DNA from: an uncultured Bacteroidales bacterium | Lineage (GTDB): Bacteria; Bacteroidota; Bacteroidia; Bacteroidales; Muribaculaceae | Direction of reading: 5' to 3' | DNA: 64,000 bases | Assembly (NCBI GenBank): GCA_902760865.1 | Contig: CACWID010000008.1 | Span: 1-64,000 of the forward strand | Shown here: in pieces, positions 1 to 7,795 of the stretch | How the letters are laid out: each line of letters opens with the position of its first letter | Numbering within the stretch: position 1 is the stretch's first letter | Position numbers and translations under genes: made by a program | The notes under the pieces: model-generated | Told to the model about the DNA's origin: nothing | The model's input: the letters and a program-made list of their open reading frames with translations, nothing else | Database searches by the model: none

Positions 1-17
1 AAATCCCGGTTAAAAGG

Positions 18-46
18 AAAGAGCCCGGTGCAATACCGAACTCTTT
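18..46. terminator. imperfect hairpin near window start
   Basis: AAAGAG pairs with CTCTTT and CGGT with ACCG around a short loop, giving a two-part stem with an internal mismatch. It would suit a terminator at the end of a gene lying left of the window, possibly the transposase of the element whose end is suggested at 73-96. There is no clear T-run, so the call is weak. Confidence 0.3.
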
Positions 47-72
47 ACTCTTAAATCAATAATGTTTAACCC

Positions 73-96
73 GTCCAACTTTTTGGGGTCACTTCA
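73..96. mobile_element. possible terminal inverted repeat of an IS3-family (IS150-like) element
   Basis: Read on the minus strand this stretch begins TGAAGTGACCCCAAAAAG and continues TTGGAC, resembling the terminal repeats of IS3/IS150-type elements from memory. It ends in CA on the plus strand, so the element would lie to the left, outside the window. No transposase sequence is visible and the other end is missing, so this is a resemblance only. Confidence 0.35.
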
Positions 97-124
97 AAGC
101 GGGGGGGGGAGTGTTAAAATTGTG

Positions 125-943
125 TTAATTTTTGGTGGTGTCGGGGGCTATTTGTTGCGGGAAGTTGTGCTCGTTGATGGTGAAGGCGAAGTCAATGGGG
201 CATCGCTTGAAAGTCTTGTAACAGGAAACGCGTGTGATGGCGGATTCTTTTTTTGATCGCTCGCTGACGCGGTAAACAGTACTGGCAATGGGGTAGATGA
301 TATCACCAACGAGTCCTGTTGTCTTCTTGACTTTCCCGATGAGGTTGTGCCCGATGGCACATACGGCGGCATCGTTAGTAGTGACATAGTCGCGAAGATA
401 TTCAACGAATCCGTAAGAGAATCCATGTCCAGCGAGAGGGAATAGTTTGTCGAGGTTGTTGATGATGATGAAGTGAGGCGTGAAATCGTCGATGGCCTTC
501 ATGATGACATCCTTGACATTGTTATAGTAATCTTGATTGGTTCCAAGCGCAGTGAGTGCGGCGATATGGAAGTTACTGGCATTGGCATCGCAGAGTTGCT
601 TCATATCGATGGCGAGCTGGGTTGTAGCATGGAGCGAGTTGACGGAGTCGATCCAAAGGACTCTTCCATTGTGAAGTTGTGAGGTCATTCCTGTTGCAAA
701 GGGGTAGTTACGGGCGATAACGGTTGCTGCCAGCATCTTGGCGAAAAGGGCTGTTCTCGCTGCCTCTGTGCCAGTGATGATGGTGATTTCGTGCGCGTTG
801 ATGGTTGTCGCGCCGTCTTTGGTAATCAGGTCAGATGGTTGTGGTAGCCTGTCGATATCGTCAGGCGAGAAGATGCAGTCCATGTTGTCGTTGACTTCGG
901 GCTGCCTGTCGAAAATGTCGCTTGTGTTGATGATGGAAATCAT
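125..943 (-). CDS. RecA-like ATPase of mobile-element type, degenerate P-loop
   Basis: 272 aa, ATG start, no signal peptide or membrane segment. It resembles the RecA-fold helicase/ATPase domains found on Bacteroidetes mobile elements. 'ITGTEAARTALFAKMLA' (about residues 55-71) sits where a Walker A loop should be, but the invariant Lys-Ser/Thr is replaced by Arg-Thr. 'GRVLWIDS' and 'PHFIIINNLDK' look like the following beta strands and a Walker B-like strand. ATP binding may therefore be lost or altered. The 3' end is about 30 bp from the suspected insertion-sequence end, which fits a mobile or remnant context. The exact family is uncertain. Confidence 0.5.
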   Translation of the reverse strand: MISIINTSDIFDRQPEVNDNMDCIFSPDDIDRLPQPSDLITKDGATTINAHEITIITGTEAARTALFAKMLAATVIARNYPFATGMTSQLHNGRVLWIDSVNSLHATTQLAIDMKQLCDANASNFHIAALTALGTNQDYYNNVKDVIMKAIDDFTPHFIIINNLDKLFPLAGHGFSYGFVEYLRDYVTTNDAAVCAIGHNLIGKVKKTTGLVGDIIYPIASTVYRVSERSKKESAITRVSCYKTFKRCPIDFAFTINEHNFPQQIAPDTTKN

Positions 944-975
944 GGCATTAAGAATTATAGTTGTTATTGATGGTG

Positions 976-983
976 CAAAGGTA
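976..983 (-). promoter_or_regulatory. Bacteroidetes -7 promoter element
   Basis: TACCTTTG on the minus strand, 33 bp upstream of the ATG at 943. It matches the TAnnTTTG consensus. No clear TTTG -33 box is seen at the expected distance. Confidence 0.5.
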
Positions 984-1030
984 ATGTGAAGGGGGGCCTT
1001 TTTACTATGATAAAAAGCACGGGGAGTTAT

Positions 1031-1329
1031 GGGCTGGCAGCCCGTAATACCTTGACAGCACTGGAGGGGGCGGCGCCATGACGGGAGGGCCGCGGCAGAG
1101 CCGCGGCACGGGGGACTGGGCTGAGGGTGCCTTGACGGGGCTTTTTTACAAGCCGGTGGCTTGCACTACTACAACGGGGGTGGGAAAAAACTGGGTTGCG
1201 GTGCCATGACGGGAGGGGCCGCGGCTGAGCCGCGGCACGGGGGACTGGGCTGGCGCGGGGGAGGGGGCGGGGCTTTTTTGTTACTGAAATTCTAGATGCT
1301 CTAGATAATCTAGATGTTCTAGAGATGTT
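1031..1329. repeat. GC-rich intergenic region with a duplicated hairpin unit
   Basis: This gap of almost 390 bp has no gene. A roughly 48-bp unit occurs at 1075-1123 and again at 1203-1252. Each copy holds a 7-bp stem (CCGCGGC/GCCGCGG) with a 3-base loop (AGA or TGA), then CACGGGGGAC. A related hairpin, CAAGCC-GGT-GGCTTG followed by CAC, lies at 1149-1163, and GGGCT-GGC-AGCCC lies at 1031-1043. A GGGGCTTTTTT motif follows each copy and could terminate transcripts. 1292-1325 holds a run of CTAGAT/TCTAGA repeats. Confidence 0.7.
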
Positions 1330-2073
1330 TTAGCAGGGGTAGGGGTAGGTGATGTCCCAGAGGAAGAGGGCGTGGCCGGGCATTGAGGTGCCGGCGGCGC
1401 AGCGGTCCTTGCGGTCGATGACTTGGCAGAATTGCTCGACGGTCATCTTGTGGCGGCCGACCTCGACGAGGGTGCCGACGATGGCGCGCACCATGTTGCG
1501 CAGGAAGCGGTCGGCGGTGATGGTGAAGACCCACTGGCCTTCGTCCTCACGGGTCCACTGGGCGTGGGTGACGCGGCAGTTGTTGGTCTTGACGTCGGTG
1601 TGGAGCTTGGAGAAGGAGGTGAAGTCGGTGTAGTCGAGCAGGCGGGCTGCGGCCTGGTTCATGAGGTCGAAGTCAAGGTCGGGCGGACATTTCCATGCCA
1701 GGGGGTAGCGGAAGGGGTCTTTTCTCGTCACGGCGAAGTACTTGTAGGTGCGGCTGATGGCGTCGAAGCGGGCGTGGGCCTCGTCGTGGACGGGTGTGAT
1801 GCCGTAGATGGCGATGTCGGGCGGCAGCAGGGCGTTGAGGCTGTGGACGAGGCGGTCAAGGTCCTGGACGGGCTGCTGGGTGTCGAAGTGGGCGACCATC
1901 AGGCGGGCGTTGACGCCGGCGTCGGTGCGGCCGGCGCCGGTGACGGGCGTGGGGACACGCAACAGCGTGGCCATGGCTTCCTCGATGACCTGCTGCACCG
2001 AGGTGTCCTGGGGCTGCACCTGCCAGCCGTGGTAGGCGGCGCCCTTGTAACCCAATCTCATGAAATACCGCAT
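1330..2073 (-). CDS. truA: tRNA pseudouridine(38-40) synthase TruA
   Basis: 247 aa. Isomerises uridines 38-40 in the tRNA anticodon arm to pseudouridine. The N-terminus 'MRYFMRLGYKGAAYHGWQ' and the catalytic 'GAGRTDAGV' motif (Asp51 from this start) are diagnostic, and the length is normal. I chose the ATG at 2073 because it gives the family N-terminus. A GTG at 2094 would add seven residues and lies inside the arm of the adjacent inverted repeat. The gene follows speA on the same strand, with a long inverted repeat in the gap, so it may have its own transcript. Confidence 0.96.
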   Translation of the reverse strand: MRYFMRLGYKGAAYHGWQVQPQDTSVQQVIEEAMATLLRVPTPVTGAGRTDAGVNARLMVAHFDTQQPVQDLDRLVHSLNALLPPDIAIYGITPVHDEAHARFDAISRTYKYFAVTRKDPFRYPLAWKCPPDLDFDLMNQAAARLLDYTDFTSFSKLHTDVKTNNCRVTHAQWTREDEGQWVFTITADRFLRNMVRAIVGTLVEVGRHKMTVEQFCQVIDRKDRCAAGTSMPGHALFLWDITYPYPC

Positions 2074-2091
2074 TGCCTGTCGTTTATACCC

Positions 2092-2166
2092 CACGCTAAG
2101 GCGCTAAGACGCTAAGTTTTTTATAATATTATTAAATAATTCTTAGCGCCTTAGCGCCTTAGCGTG
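2092..2166. repeat. long intergenic inverted repeat (25-bp arms)
   Basis: Arms at 2092-2116 and 2142-2166 are reverse complements with a single mismatch in 25 bp and are built from iterated CGCTAAG/CTTAGCG units. They flank a 25-base AT-only loop. It sits between the speA stop and the truA start. It may act as a terminator or mRNA-stabilising hairpin, or be a dispersed repeat. Confidence 0.85.
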
Positions 2167-2179
2167 AGATGGTTGGGAA

Positions 2180-4096
2180 TTATTTCTCGAGGTAGGTGTA
2201 GCCGTAGAGGCCGCTGCGGAAATTGCGGACGAACTCGTTGCCCTCCTCGCTGGTGATCTTGCCGGAGCGGATGGACTCGCTGACCCAGGTCTCGACGTTG
2301 CGGACGAGCTGCTTGGGGTTGAACTCGACGTAGTCGAGCACCTCGGCGACGGTCTCGCCGTCAATCACCTGGTCGATCTCGTAGTGGTCCTTGAAGACGT
2401 TGATGTGGACGGCGTTGGTGTCGCCGAAGAGGTTGTGCATGTCGCCGAGGATCTCCTGATAGGCTCCCACGAGGAAGATGCCCAGATAGTAGTGCTGGCC
2501 GGGTTTGAGTTTGTGGACGGGCAGCGAGTGGGCCACGCCCTGTGCCGAGATGAAGTTGGTCAACTTGCCGTCGCTGTCACAGGTCATGTCCTGGAGGGTA
2601 GCGAAGTGGGTGGGGCGCTCGGTGAGGCGGTCGATGGGAATCACGGGGAACACCTGGTCGATGGCCCAAGCGTCGGGCAGGGACTGGAACAAGGAGAAGT
2701 TGCAGAAGTACTTGTCGGGCAGCATTCGGCTGACGGAGCGCAGCTCGTCGGGGGCATGCTTCATGTTGCGCACGATGCTGTCGACGTCGCGTGCGATGGA
2801 CCAGAAGAGTTTCTCGACCATAGCGCGGGTGCGCAGGTCGATCAGTCCCAGCGAGAAGCGGTCAAGGGCCTCGTCGCGGATCTGCAATGCATCATGCCAG
2901 TCCTCGAGCAGACGAGCCTGGTTGATCTTGTCCCAGATCTCGTACATGTCGCGCACCAGCTCGTCGTCGTTCTCGCTGACGGTGTCCACCTTGTCGTCCC
3001 ACTCGGGCAGTGAGGTAGTCTCGAGCACATCCACGACGAGCACCGAGTGGTGGGCCGTCAGTGAGCGGCCGCTCTCGTTGATGATGTTGGGATGCTTGAG
3101 GCCGTTCTTGTTGCTGGCATCGACGAGGGTATAGACGGCGTCGTTGACATACTCCTGGATGCTGTAGTTCATCGAGTGGCCGCTGCCGCTGGAGCGGGTG
3201 CCGTCGTAGTCGACGCCCAGCCCGCCGCCGATATCGACGTATTCCACCTCGAAGCCCAGCTTGGCGAGCTGCACGTAGAACTGTGCCGCCTCGCGCAGGG
3301 CGTTCTTGATGCGGCGGATCTTGGTGACCTGGCTGCCGATGTGGAAGTGGATGAGCTTGAGGCAATCGTCGAGCTTGTGCTCATGCATATAGTCGATGGC
3401 GCTGAACAGTTCGCTGGTGTTCAGTCCGAACTTGCTGCTGTCGCCGCCACTCTCTTCCCACTTGCCGCTGCCGCTGCTCGAGAGCTTGATGCGGAAGCCG
3501 ATGTTGGGACGGATGTGCAGTCGTTGTGCGACCCGGTCGATGAGTTCCAGCTCGCTCAGCTTCTCGACGACGACAAAGATGCGGCGTCCCATCTTCTGTG
3601 CCAGCAGAGCCAGCTCGATGTAGCCCTCGTCCTTGTAGCCGTTGCAGATGATGACGGGGTTGGCGTTCAGGTCGGTCATGTTGCTGGCCAGCACGGCATG
3701 CAGTTCGGGCTTGCTGCCGGCCTCCAGTCCGATGTTGAACTTCTTGCCGTGTCCGATGATTTCTTCTACCACCTGGCGCATCTGGTTGACCTTGATGGGA
3801 TAGACGATGAAGTTTGCCCCCTGGTATTCATATTCCTTGGCCGCCTTCTTGAAGCAGCTGGATATCTTGTCGATGCGGTTGTCCAGGATGTCGGGGAAAC
3901 GCAACAGCACGGGCGCTGTCACCTTGCGGGAGTGGAGTTCGTCCATCACATCGGCCAGGTCCACTGGCACGCAGCTGTGTTTAGGCGTCACGGTGACGTG
4001 GCCGTTCTCGTTGATGGAGAAGTACTTGAGGCCCCAGCCTCCGATGTTGTAGAGTTCGGCGCTATCCTCGATGCGCCACTTGTTGATTGCTGACAC
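2180..4096 (-). CDS. speA: biosynthetic arginine decarboxylase SpeA
   Basis: 638 aa, normal for the long biosynthetic type. This PLP enzyme decarboxylates arginine to agmatine, the first step of agmatine-based polyamine synthesis in the cytoplasm. The N-terminus 'KWRIEDSAELYNIGGWG', the PLP lysine in 'FIVYPIKVNQ' (Lys102) and the glycine-rich 'VDIGGGLGVDYDG' phosphate-binding segment are clear. The start used is GTG at 4096; no earlier in-frame alternative fits the family better. A -7 promoter box lies about 60 bp upstream. Confidence 0.96.
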   Translation of the reverse strand: MSAINKWRIEDSAELYNIGGWGLKYFSINENGHVTVTPKHSCVPVDLADVMDELHSRKVTAPVLLRFPDILDNRIDKISSCFKKAAKEYEYQGANFIVYPIKVNQMRQVVEEIIGHGKKFNIGLEAGSKPELHAVLASNMTDLNANPVIICNGYKDEGYIELALLAQKMGRRIFVVVEKLSELELIDRVAQRLHIRPNIGFRIKLSSSGSGKWEESGGDSSKFGLNTSELFSAIDYMHEHKLDDCLKLIHFHIGSQVTKIRRIKNALREAAQFYVQLAKLGFEVEYVDIGGGLGVDYDGTRSSGSGHSMNYSIQEYVNDAVYTLVDASNKNGLKHPNIINESGRSLTAHHSVLVVDVLETTSLPEWDDKVDTVSENDDELVRDMYEIWDKINQARLLEDWHDALQIRDEALDRFSLGLIDLRTRAMVEKLFWSIARDVDSIVRNMKHAPDELRSVSRMLPDKYFCNFSLFQSLPDAWAIDQVFPVIPIDRLTERPTHFATLQDMTCDSDGKLTNFISAQGVAHSLPVHKLKPGQHYYLGIFLVGAYQEILGDMHNLFGDTNAVHINVFKDHYEIDQVIDGETVAEVLDYVEFNPKQLVRNVETWVSESIRSGKITSEEGNEFVRNFRSGLYGYTYLEK

Positions 4097-4155
4097 GGCT
4101 ATAACAGGTTTGTTTTATATGTGATTGTTGTTATTGTTTTTAACTTTAGTGAGCG

Positions 4156-4163
4156 CAAAGTTA
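4156..4163 (-). promoter_or_regulatory. -7 promoter element for speA
   Basis: TAACTTTG on the minus strand matches TAnnTTTG. The predicted transcription start leaves a leader of about 50 bases before the GTG at 4096. The -33 box is not clear. Confidence 0.5.
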
Positions 4164-4279
4164 GGCATATTTATTGGTAACGGCAATAATGTGCCGGCGT
4201 TTTTCGGCAAGATGTGTAAAAAACAGGCAGGGGAGCCCTGATTGGCTCCCCCGCCATGATGATGTGCTGGAATCGCGGA

Positions 4280-6097
4280 TCAATCAGGCCACTGCTTGCT
4301 CAGGATGAAGTTGATCAGAGCGGTAACGTCGGCGATGCTCCACTTGCCGTCCTTGTTGCAGTCGGCATTGGCACTGCTGAAGTTATCACTGTCAGTGTAG
4401 TCGTTCATGAGCACGTGGTTGATGAGGGTGGTAACGTCGGAGATGTTGACCTGGCCGTCATTGTTCACGTCGCCACGGATGCCTGCGGGAACTTCAACCT
4501 TGGTCAGGGTGCAGGTAATCTTCTCGTCGGGCTGTGCGGGATCGAAGGTGATCAGGATGTCATAAACGCCGGCTCCGTCGGGCAGGTAGGCGTTCCAGTT
4601 GTTCTCATAGCCGATGGGCCACTCATAGTCCCAGCTGTGGTTGCCCACCACCTTGAATCCGAAGAAGTCGTCGAGCTGAACGCCCTGCTTGGTCCAGGTG
4701 TAGATGCCGTCTTCACCCTTTACCATGTCGTTGTTGGTGTCGGTGCAATCCCACTCGGAGCCGAAGACATGAGCGGGACCAACAACGGTGTAAACCATCT
4801 CGGGCTGAGGATCCTCGTGCTTGATCACGTCGATGCCCACGATGCCGCCATCGGGATTGAAGACGAATACCAGGTCGTAGATGCCATCCTCGCCGATGTA
4901 GTACTCGGCATTGAAGTCGGCGGGCCACCAGGTGCCGTCGGAGGTCACCTTGTACTCAATCATCGTGCCGGCAGTGAGCTCAACGTTTTCCTTGGTCAGG
5001 TAGTAGCAGCCGTCCTCGCCCAGGGTCATGTTGTTCTCCTCGCTGATTTCCCAGTTGTTGAAGATGTTGGCGGCAACGGTGTAAACCGGCAGTTCCTTGG
5101 TCAGGCGGTAAACCCTAAGATAACCACCGGGATAGTACTGATAGATGGTCACTCCATCCTCGTCGACCTCGGCATTCAACCAGTTGTTCTGATAGCCGTT
5201 GGCTGCAACGGTAACGGTTGAAGGAACCGCAACGAGAGGCTCGGCAGCACCATCCTCGGCGATTGCCCAGCCGTCCAGGTAGTTGGTGGCATCTGCACCC
5301 TTGTAGGGATAAATAAAGAGTTCCTTGCCGTCCCAAACCAGCGGGAATGCACCGTTGCTGTTGCCCTTACCAGGCAATGCGATACCCGTCTTGGAGTATT
5401 CGTTGCCATTTAATACTAATTTGTTTGGAGCACCGCTGCGGTATACATAAAGCAAGGCATCGTTACCCTGCAGGTCCTTGTAGTAACTGATGGTCGTTGA
5501 CGTTATACCATAAATGCCACCGTCAACGGGGGCGAGATAGCTATTGTCGTAGTCAACCTCGCCATCAGTAATAGCCATGATGGCAACACCCGGGGTGAAA
5601 GGCTCTGTGTTGGTATTGCCGCCGGTCAGATAGATGACGCCATCTTGGGTCATGTCCCCCTGTGCAATGCCGAAGAAGTCGCATCGGCCACTCAATCCAC
5701 ATTCCTCTGGAATCTCGTATTCAGCTAATACCTCCATTGTGTTGGGGTCGAGAACCTTGATGGTCGAGCCCGCAGCGTTAGCTGAAAAAGAAGCTGTGCT
5801 GACAAGAAGGTGTCCGGCCTGGTCCATGCCTACTGCCGTGTTGGAAAAGCCATCATATACGGCGGGTTCACCTTGCTCGCCATAGACATAGAAAACGGGT
5901 TCACCCGTACCGCCAGCAGTGGGCCATTCGGTGTCGTTGATGTAGAACTTCCCGTTGATGCCGACGCCTTGACGTACACCGGAGAGGAAAAGGTTTGCAA
6001 CATCGGTTCTCTCCCAGACTTTCTCGAGCTTGTAGCCGTCGGCGCTAGCACCGAGGGCCAGAGCTGCCATGGCAGCTAATAGTAATAGTTTCTTCAT
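4280..6097 (-). CDS. secreted propeller-like protein with C-terminal dockerin pair
   Basis: 605 aa with a signal peptide (MKKLLLLAAMAALALGASA). Residues about 20-340 look like a repeat-rich beta-propeller ('GISTT', 'GHLLVSTASF', 'GRCDFFGIAQGDMTQDG'). They are homologous to the two tandem proteins at 31689 and 33222, which share an RCDY...GDLT segment. Residues about 345-535 hold two similar beta-sandwich repeats (each with WxISEENN/xWDCTDTNN and 'GEDGxY' turns), resembling SusE/F-type starch-binding modules. Residues 542-605 are two dockerin-like calcium loops of the DVT...LIN class. No enzyme motif is recognised. It has its own promoter and is monocistronic. Confidence 0.75.
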   Translation of the reverse strand: MKKLLLLAAMAALALGASADGYKLEKVWERTDVANLFLSGVRQGVGINGKFYINDTEWPTAGGTGEPVFYVYGEQGEPAVYDGFSNTAVGMDQAGHLLVSTASFSANAAGSTIKVLDPNTMEVLAEYEIPEECGLSGRCDFFGIAQGDMTQDGVIYLTGGNTNTEPFTPGVAIMAITDGEVDYDNSYLAPVDGGIYGITSTTISYYKDLQGNDALLYVYRSGAPNKLVLNGNEYSKTGIALPGKGNSNGAFPLVWDGKELFIYPYKGADATNYLDGWAIAEDGAAEPLVAVPSTVTVAANGYQNNWLNAEVDEDGVTIYQYYPGGYLRVYRLTKELPVYTVAANIFNNWEISEENNMTLGEDGCYYLTKENVELTAGTMIEYKVTSDGTWWPADFNAEYYIGEDGIYDLVFVFNPDGGIVGIDVIKHEDPQPEMVYTVVGPAHVFGSEWDCTDTNNDMVKGEDGIYTWTKQGVQLDDFFGFKVVGNHSWDYEWPIGYENNWNAYLPDGAGVYDILITFDPAQPDEKITCTLTKVEVPAGIRGDVNNDGQVNISDVTTLINHVLMNDYTDSDNFSSANADCNKDGKWSIADVTALINFILSKQWPD

Positions 6098-6183
6098 AAT
6101 TCAATCAATAAAATAATGGTTAATAATATAGGTAATAAAAGTTATTTGTCCATCCTGAAACGTAATCGTAATCAATTGTGTCG

Positions 6184-6214
6184 CAAAAATAACAAAAAAA
6201 CGAAAACAATCAAA
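6184..6214 (-). promoter_or_regulatory. promoter of the 4280-6097 gene
   Basis: On the minus strand: TTTG (6211-6214), 19 bases, TATTTTTG (6184-6191). Both boxes and the spacing fit the Bacteroidetes consensus. The leader would be about 80 bases. Confidence 0.65.
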
Positions 6215-6339
6215 CAAAACTTTGTTTTTATCACCAAAGGGTGCTGTAAATTACTGCTTTTAGCGGTGGTAGGTCGGTGCCTGTCATCTGTGGCGTTCAG
6301 GTGAGGGATGAATTGTTGAAAAATATTTCCTGTGTGCGC

Positions 6340-6370
6340 TTTGCGAGACCGCAAAATTCACTTACCTTTG
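6340..6370 (+). promoter_or_regulatory. promoter of fba
   Basis: TTTG (6340-6343), 19 bases, TACCTTTG (6363-6370). This is a full consensus promoter located 50 bp upstream of the ATG. It supports the start at 6421 rather than the in-frame codons further upstream. Confidence 0.75.
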
Positions 6371-6420
6371 CAGCAGCAAATCAAACATCGTTAAGACCCA
6401 ATATTAATAATTTTAGAATT

Positions 6421-7422
6421 ATGGTTAATTTTAAGGATTTAGGCCTCGTGAACACCCGTGAGATGTTCGCAAAGGCAGTCGATGGCGGCTATGCCATTCC
6501 CGCATTCAACTTCAACAACATGGAGCAGTTACAGGCAATCATCAAGGCTTGTGCCGAGACCAAGTCGCCTGTTATCCTGCAGGTATCGAGCGGTGCCCGC
6601 AAGTATGCCAACCAGACGCTGCTGCGTTACATGGCCGAGGGTGCTGTAGAGTATGCCAAGGAGTTGGGCTGGGAGCATCCCCAGATTTGCCTCCATCTTG
6701 ACCATGGTGACACCTTCGAGCTGTGCAAGTCCTGCGTTGACTTCGGTTTCTCTTCGGTCATGATCGACGGTTCGTCGCTCCCCTATGAGGAGAACATCGC
6801 GCTGACCAAGAAGGTTGTGGAGTATGCCCACCAGTTTGACGTTACCGTAGAGGCCGAGCTGGGCGTTCTGGCCGGCGTTGAGGATGACGTTGTTGCTGAG
6901 GAGTCTCACTACACCAAGCCCGAGGAGGTCATCGACTTTGCTACCCGCAGCGGTTGCGACTCGCTGGCCATCAGCATCGGTACCAGCCACGGCGCTTACA
7001 AGTTCAAACCCGAGCAGTGCACCCGCGACCCGAAGACCGGCAAGCTCGTTCCTCCTCCCCTGGCATTTGACGTGCTCGAGGAGATCGAGAAGAAGTTGCC
7101 CGGCTTCCCCATCGTGCTGCACGGTTCGTCGAGCGTTCCCCAGGAGTATGTTGACATCATCAACAGCCACGGCGGCAACCTTCCCGATGCCGTAGGTATC
7201 CCCGAGGAGCAGCTTCGCAAGGCCGCCAAGAGCGCCGTTTGCAAGATCAACATCGACAGCGACAGCCGTCTGGCCTTCACCGCAGCTGTTCGCAAGGTCT
7301 TAGTTGAGAAGCCCGGTGAGTTTGACCCGCGCAAGTACTGCGGTCCCGCCCGCGACGAGATGGTACGCCTGTACAAGCACAAAATCATTGAGGTGCTGGG
7401 TAGCGACGGCAAGGCCGAGTAA
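6421..7422 (+). CDS. fba: class II fructose-bisphosphate aldolase
   Basis: 333 aa. Zinc-dependent, reversibly splits fructose-1,6-bisphosphate into DHAP and glyceraldehyde-3-phosphate in glycolysis. Metal-binding histidines are visible in 'HLDHGD' (His95), 'GTSHGAYKF' and 'VLHGSSSVP'. Translation can extend upstream to 6277, but the promoter lies inside that extension and the family N-terminus (MVNFKDLGLVNTREMF) begins at 6421. Strong codon bias fits a highly expressed gene. It is followed by a perfect palindrome that may end the transcript. Confidence 0.96.
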   Translation: MVNFKDLGLVNTREMFAKAVDGGYAIPAFNFNNMEQLQAIIKACAETKSPVILQVSSGARKYANQTLLRYMAEGAVEYAKELGWEHPQICLHLDHGDTFELCKSCVDFGFSSVMIDGSSLPYEENIALTKKVVEYAHQFDVTVEAELGVLAGVEDDVVAEESHYTKPEEVIDFATRSGCDSLAISIGTSHGAYKFKPEQCTRDPKTGKLVPPPLAFDVLEEIEKKLPGFPIVLHGSSSVPQEYVDIINSHGGNLPDAVGIPEEQLRKAAKSAVCKINIDSDSRLAFTAAVRKVLVEKPGEFDPRKYCGPARDEMVRLYKHKIIEVLGSDGKAE

Positions 7423-7460
7423 TGCCATCAACCTAAAAAATCCTGTTTGATTGGGATGAG

Positions 7461-7488
7461 GTAGAGACGCAAAATTTTGCGTCTCTAC
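7461..7488. repeat. perfect 28-bp palindrome, copy 1 of dispersed family
   Basis: GTAGAGACGCAAAA followed immediately by its reverse complement. The same core (GAGACGCAAAA/TTTTGCGTCTC) recurs at 40878, 40930, 50433 and 50487, always between genes. Downstream of fba it may also work as a terminator. Confidence 0.85.
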
Positions 7489-7556
7489 TATTTTATTAAT
7501 AATCAGACGATTACGGTGTAGTGGTAAATTTTTTGGAGAAAAAAGTCGCCAAAAAA

Positions 7557-7588
7557 TTTGGTCAGTATGTAAAACGGTATTACCTTTG
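7557..7588 (+). promoter_or_regulatory. promoter of tRNA-Pro
   Basis: TTTG (7557-7560), 20 bases, TACCTTTG (7581-7588), about 40 bp upstream of the mature tRNA. Confidence 0.7.
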
Positions 7589-7627
7589 CACCGCTTTACG
7601 AAACAAATGCGTTTCGGCAAGTGCGAT

Positions 7628-7702
7628 CGGGGTGTAGCTCAGTCCGGTTAGAGTACGCGTCTGGGGGGCGTGGGGTCGCTAGTTCGAATCTAGTCACCCC
7701 GA
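7628..7702 (+). tRNA. tRNA-Pro (anticodon GGG)
   Basis: A complete cloverleaf folds by eye: acceptor CGGGGTG/CACCCCG with discriminator A, D stem GCTC/GAGT, anticodon stem CGCGT/GCGTG with loop CTGGGGG (anticodon GGG), and T stem GCTAG/CTAGT with loop TTCGAAT. It reads CCC and CCU proline codons. CCA is not encoded. Confidence 0.95.
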
Positions 7703-7795
7703 CATCGCAAAGAAGTGCTGATGATCATATTGATTGTCGGCACTTTTTATTTTGACAAGGTGACAGATGAAACGGAATCAACAATTAGGATATAT

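Larger units (their letters stand above)
6098..6420. other. divergent intergenic region
   Basis: AT-rich gap between the minus-strand dockerin gene and fba. It contains one promoter for each direction (6184-6214 minus, 6340-6370 plus). I see no gene or convincing RNA structure in it. Confidence 0.6.

Noticed and set aside
62-256. Short plus-strand frame at the window start
   Set aside because: It overlaps the opposite-strand ATPase gene and its glycine/valine-rich translation has no coding character.
6277-6420. N-terminal extension of the aldolase
   Set aside because: A consensus promoter lies within it and class II aldolases begin at the ATG at 6421.
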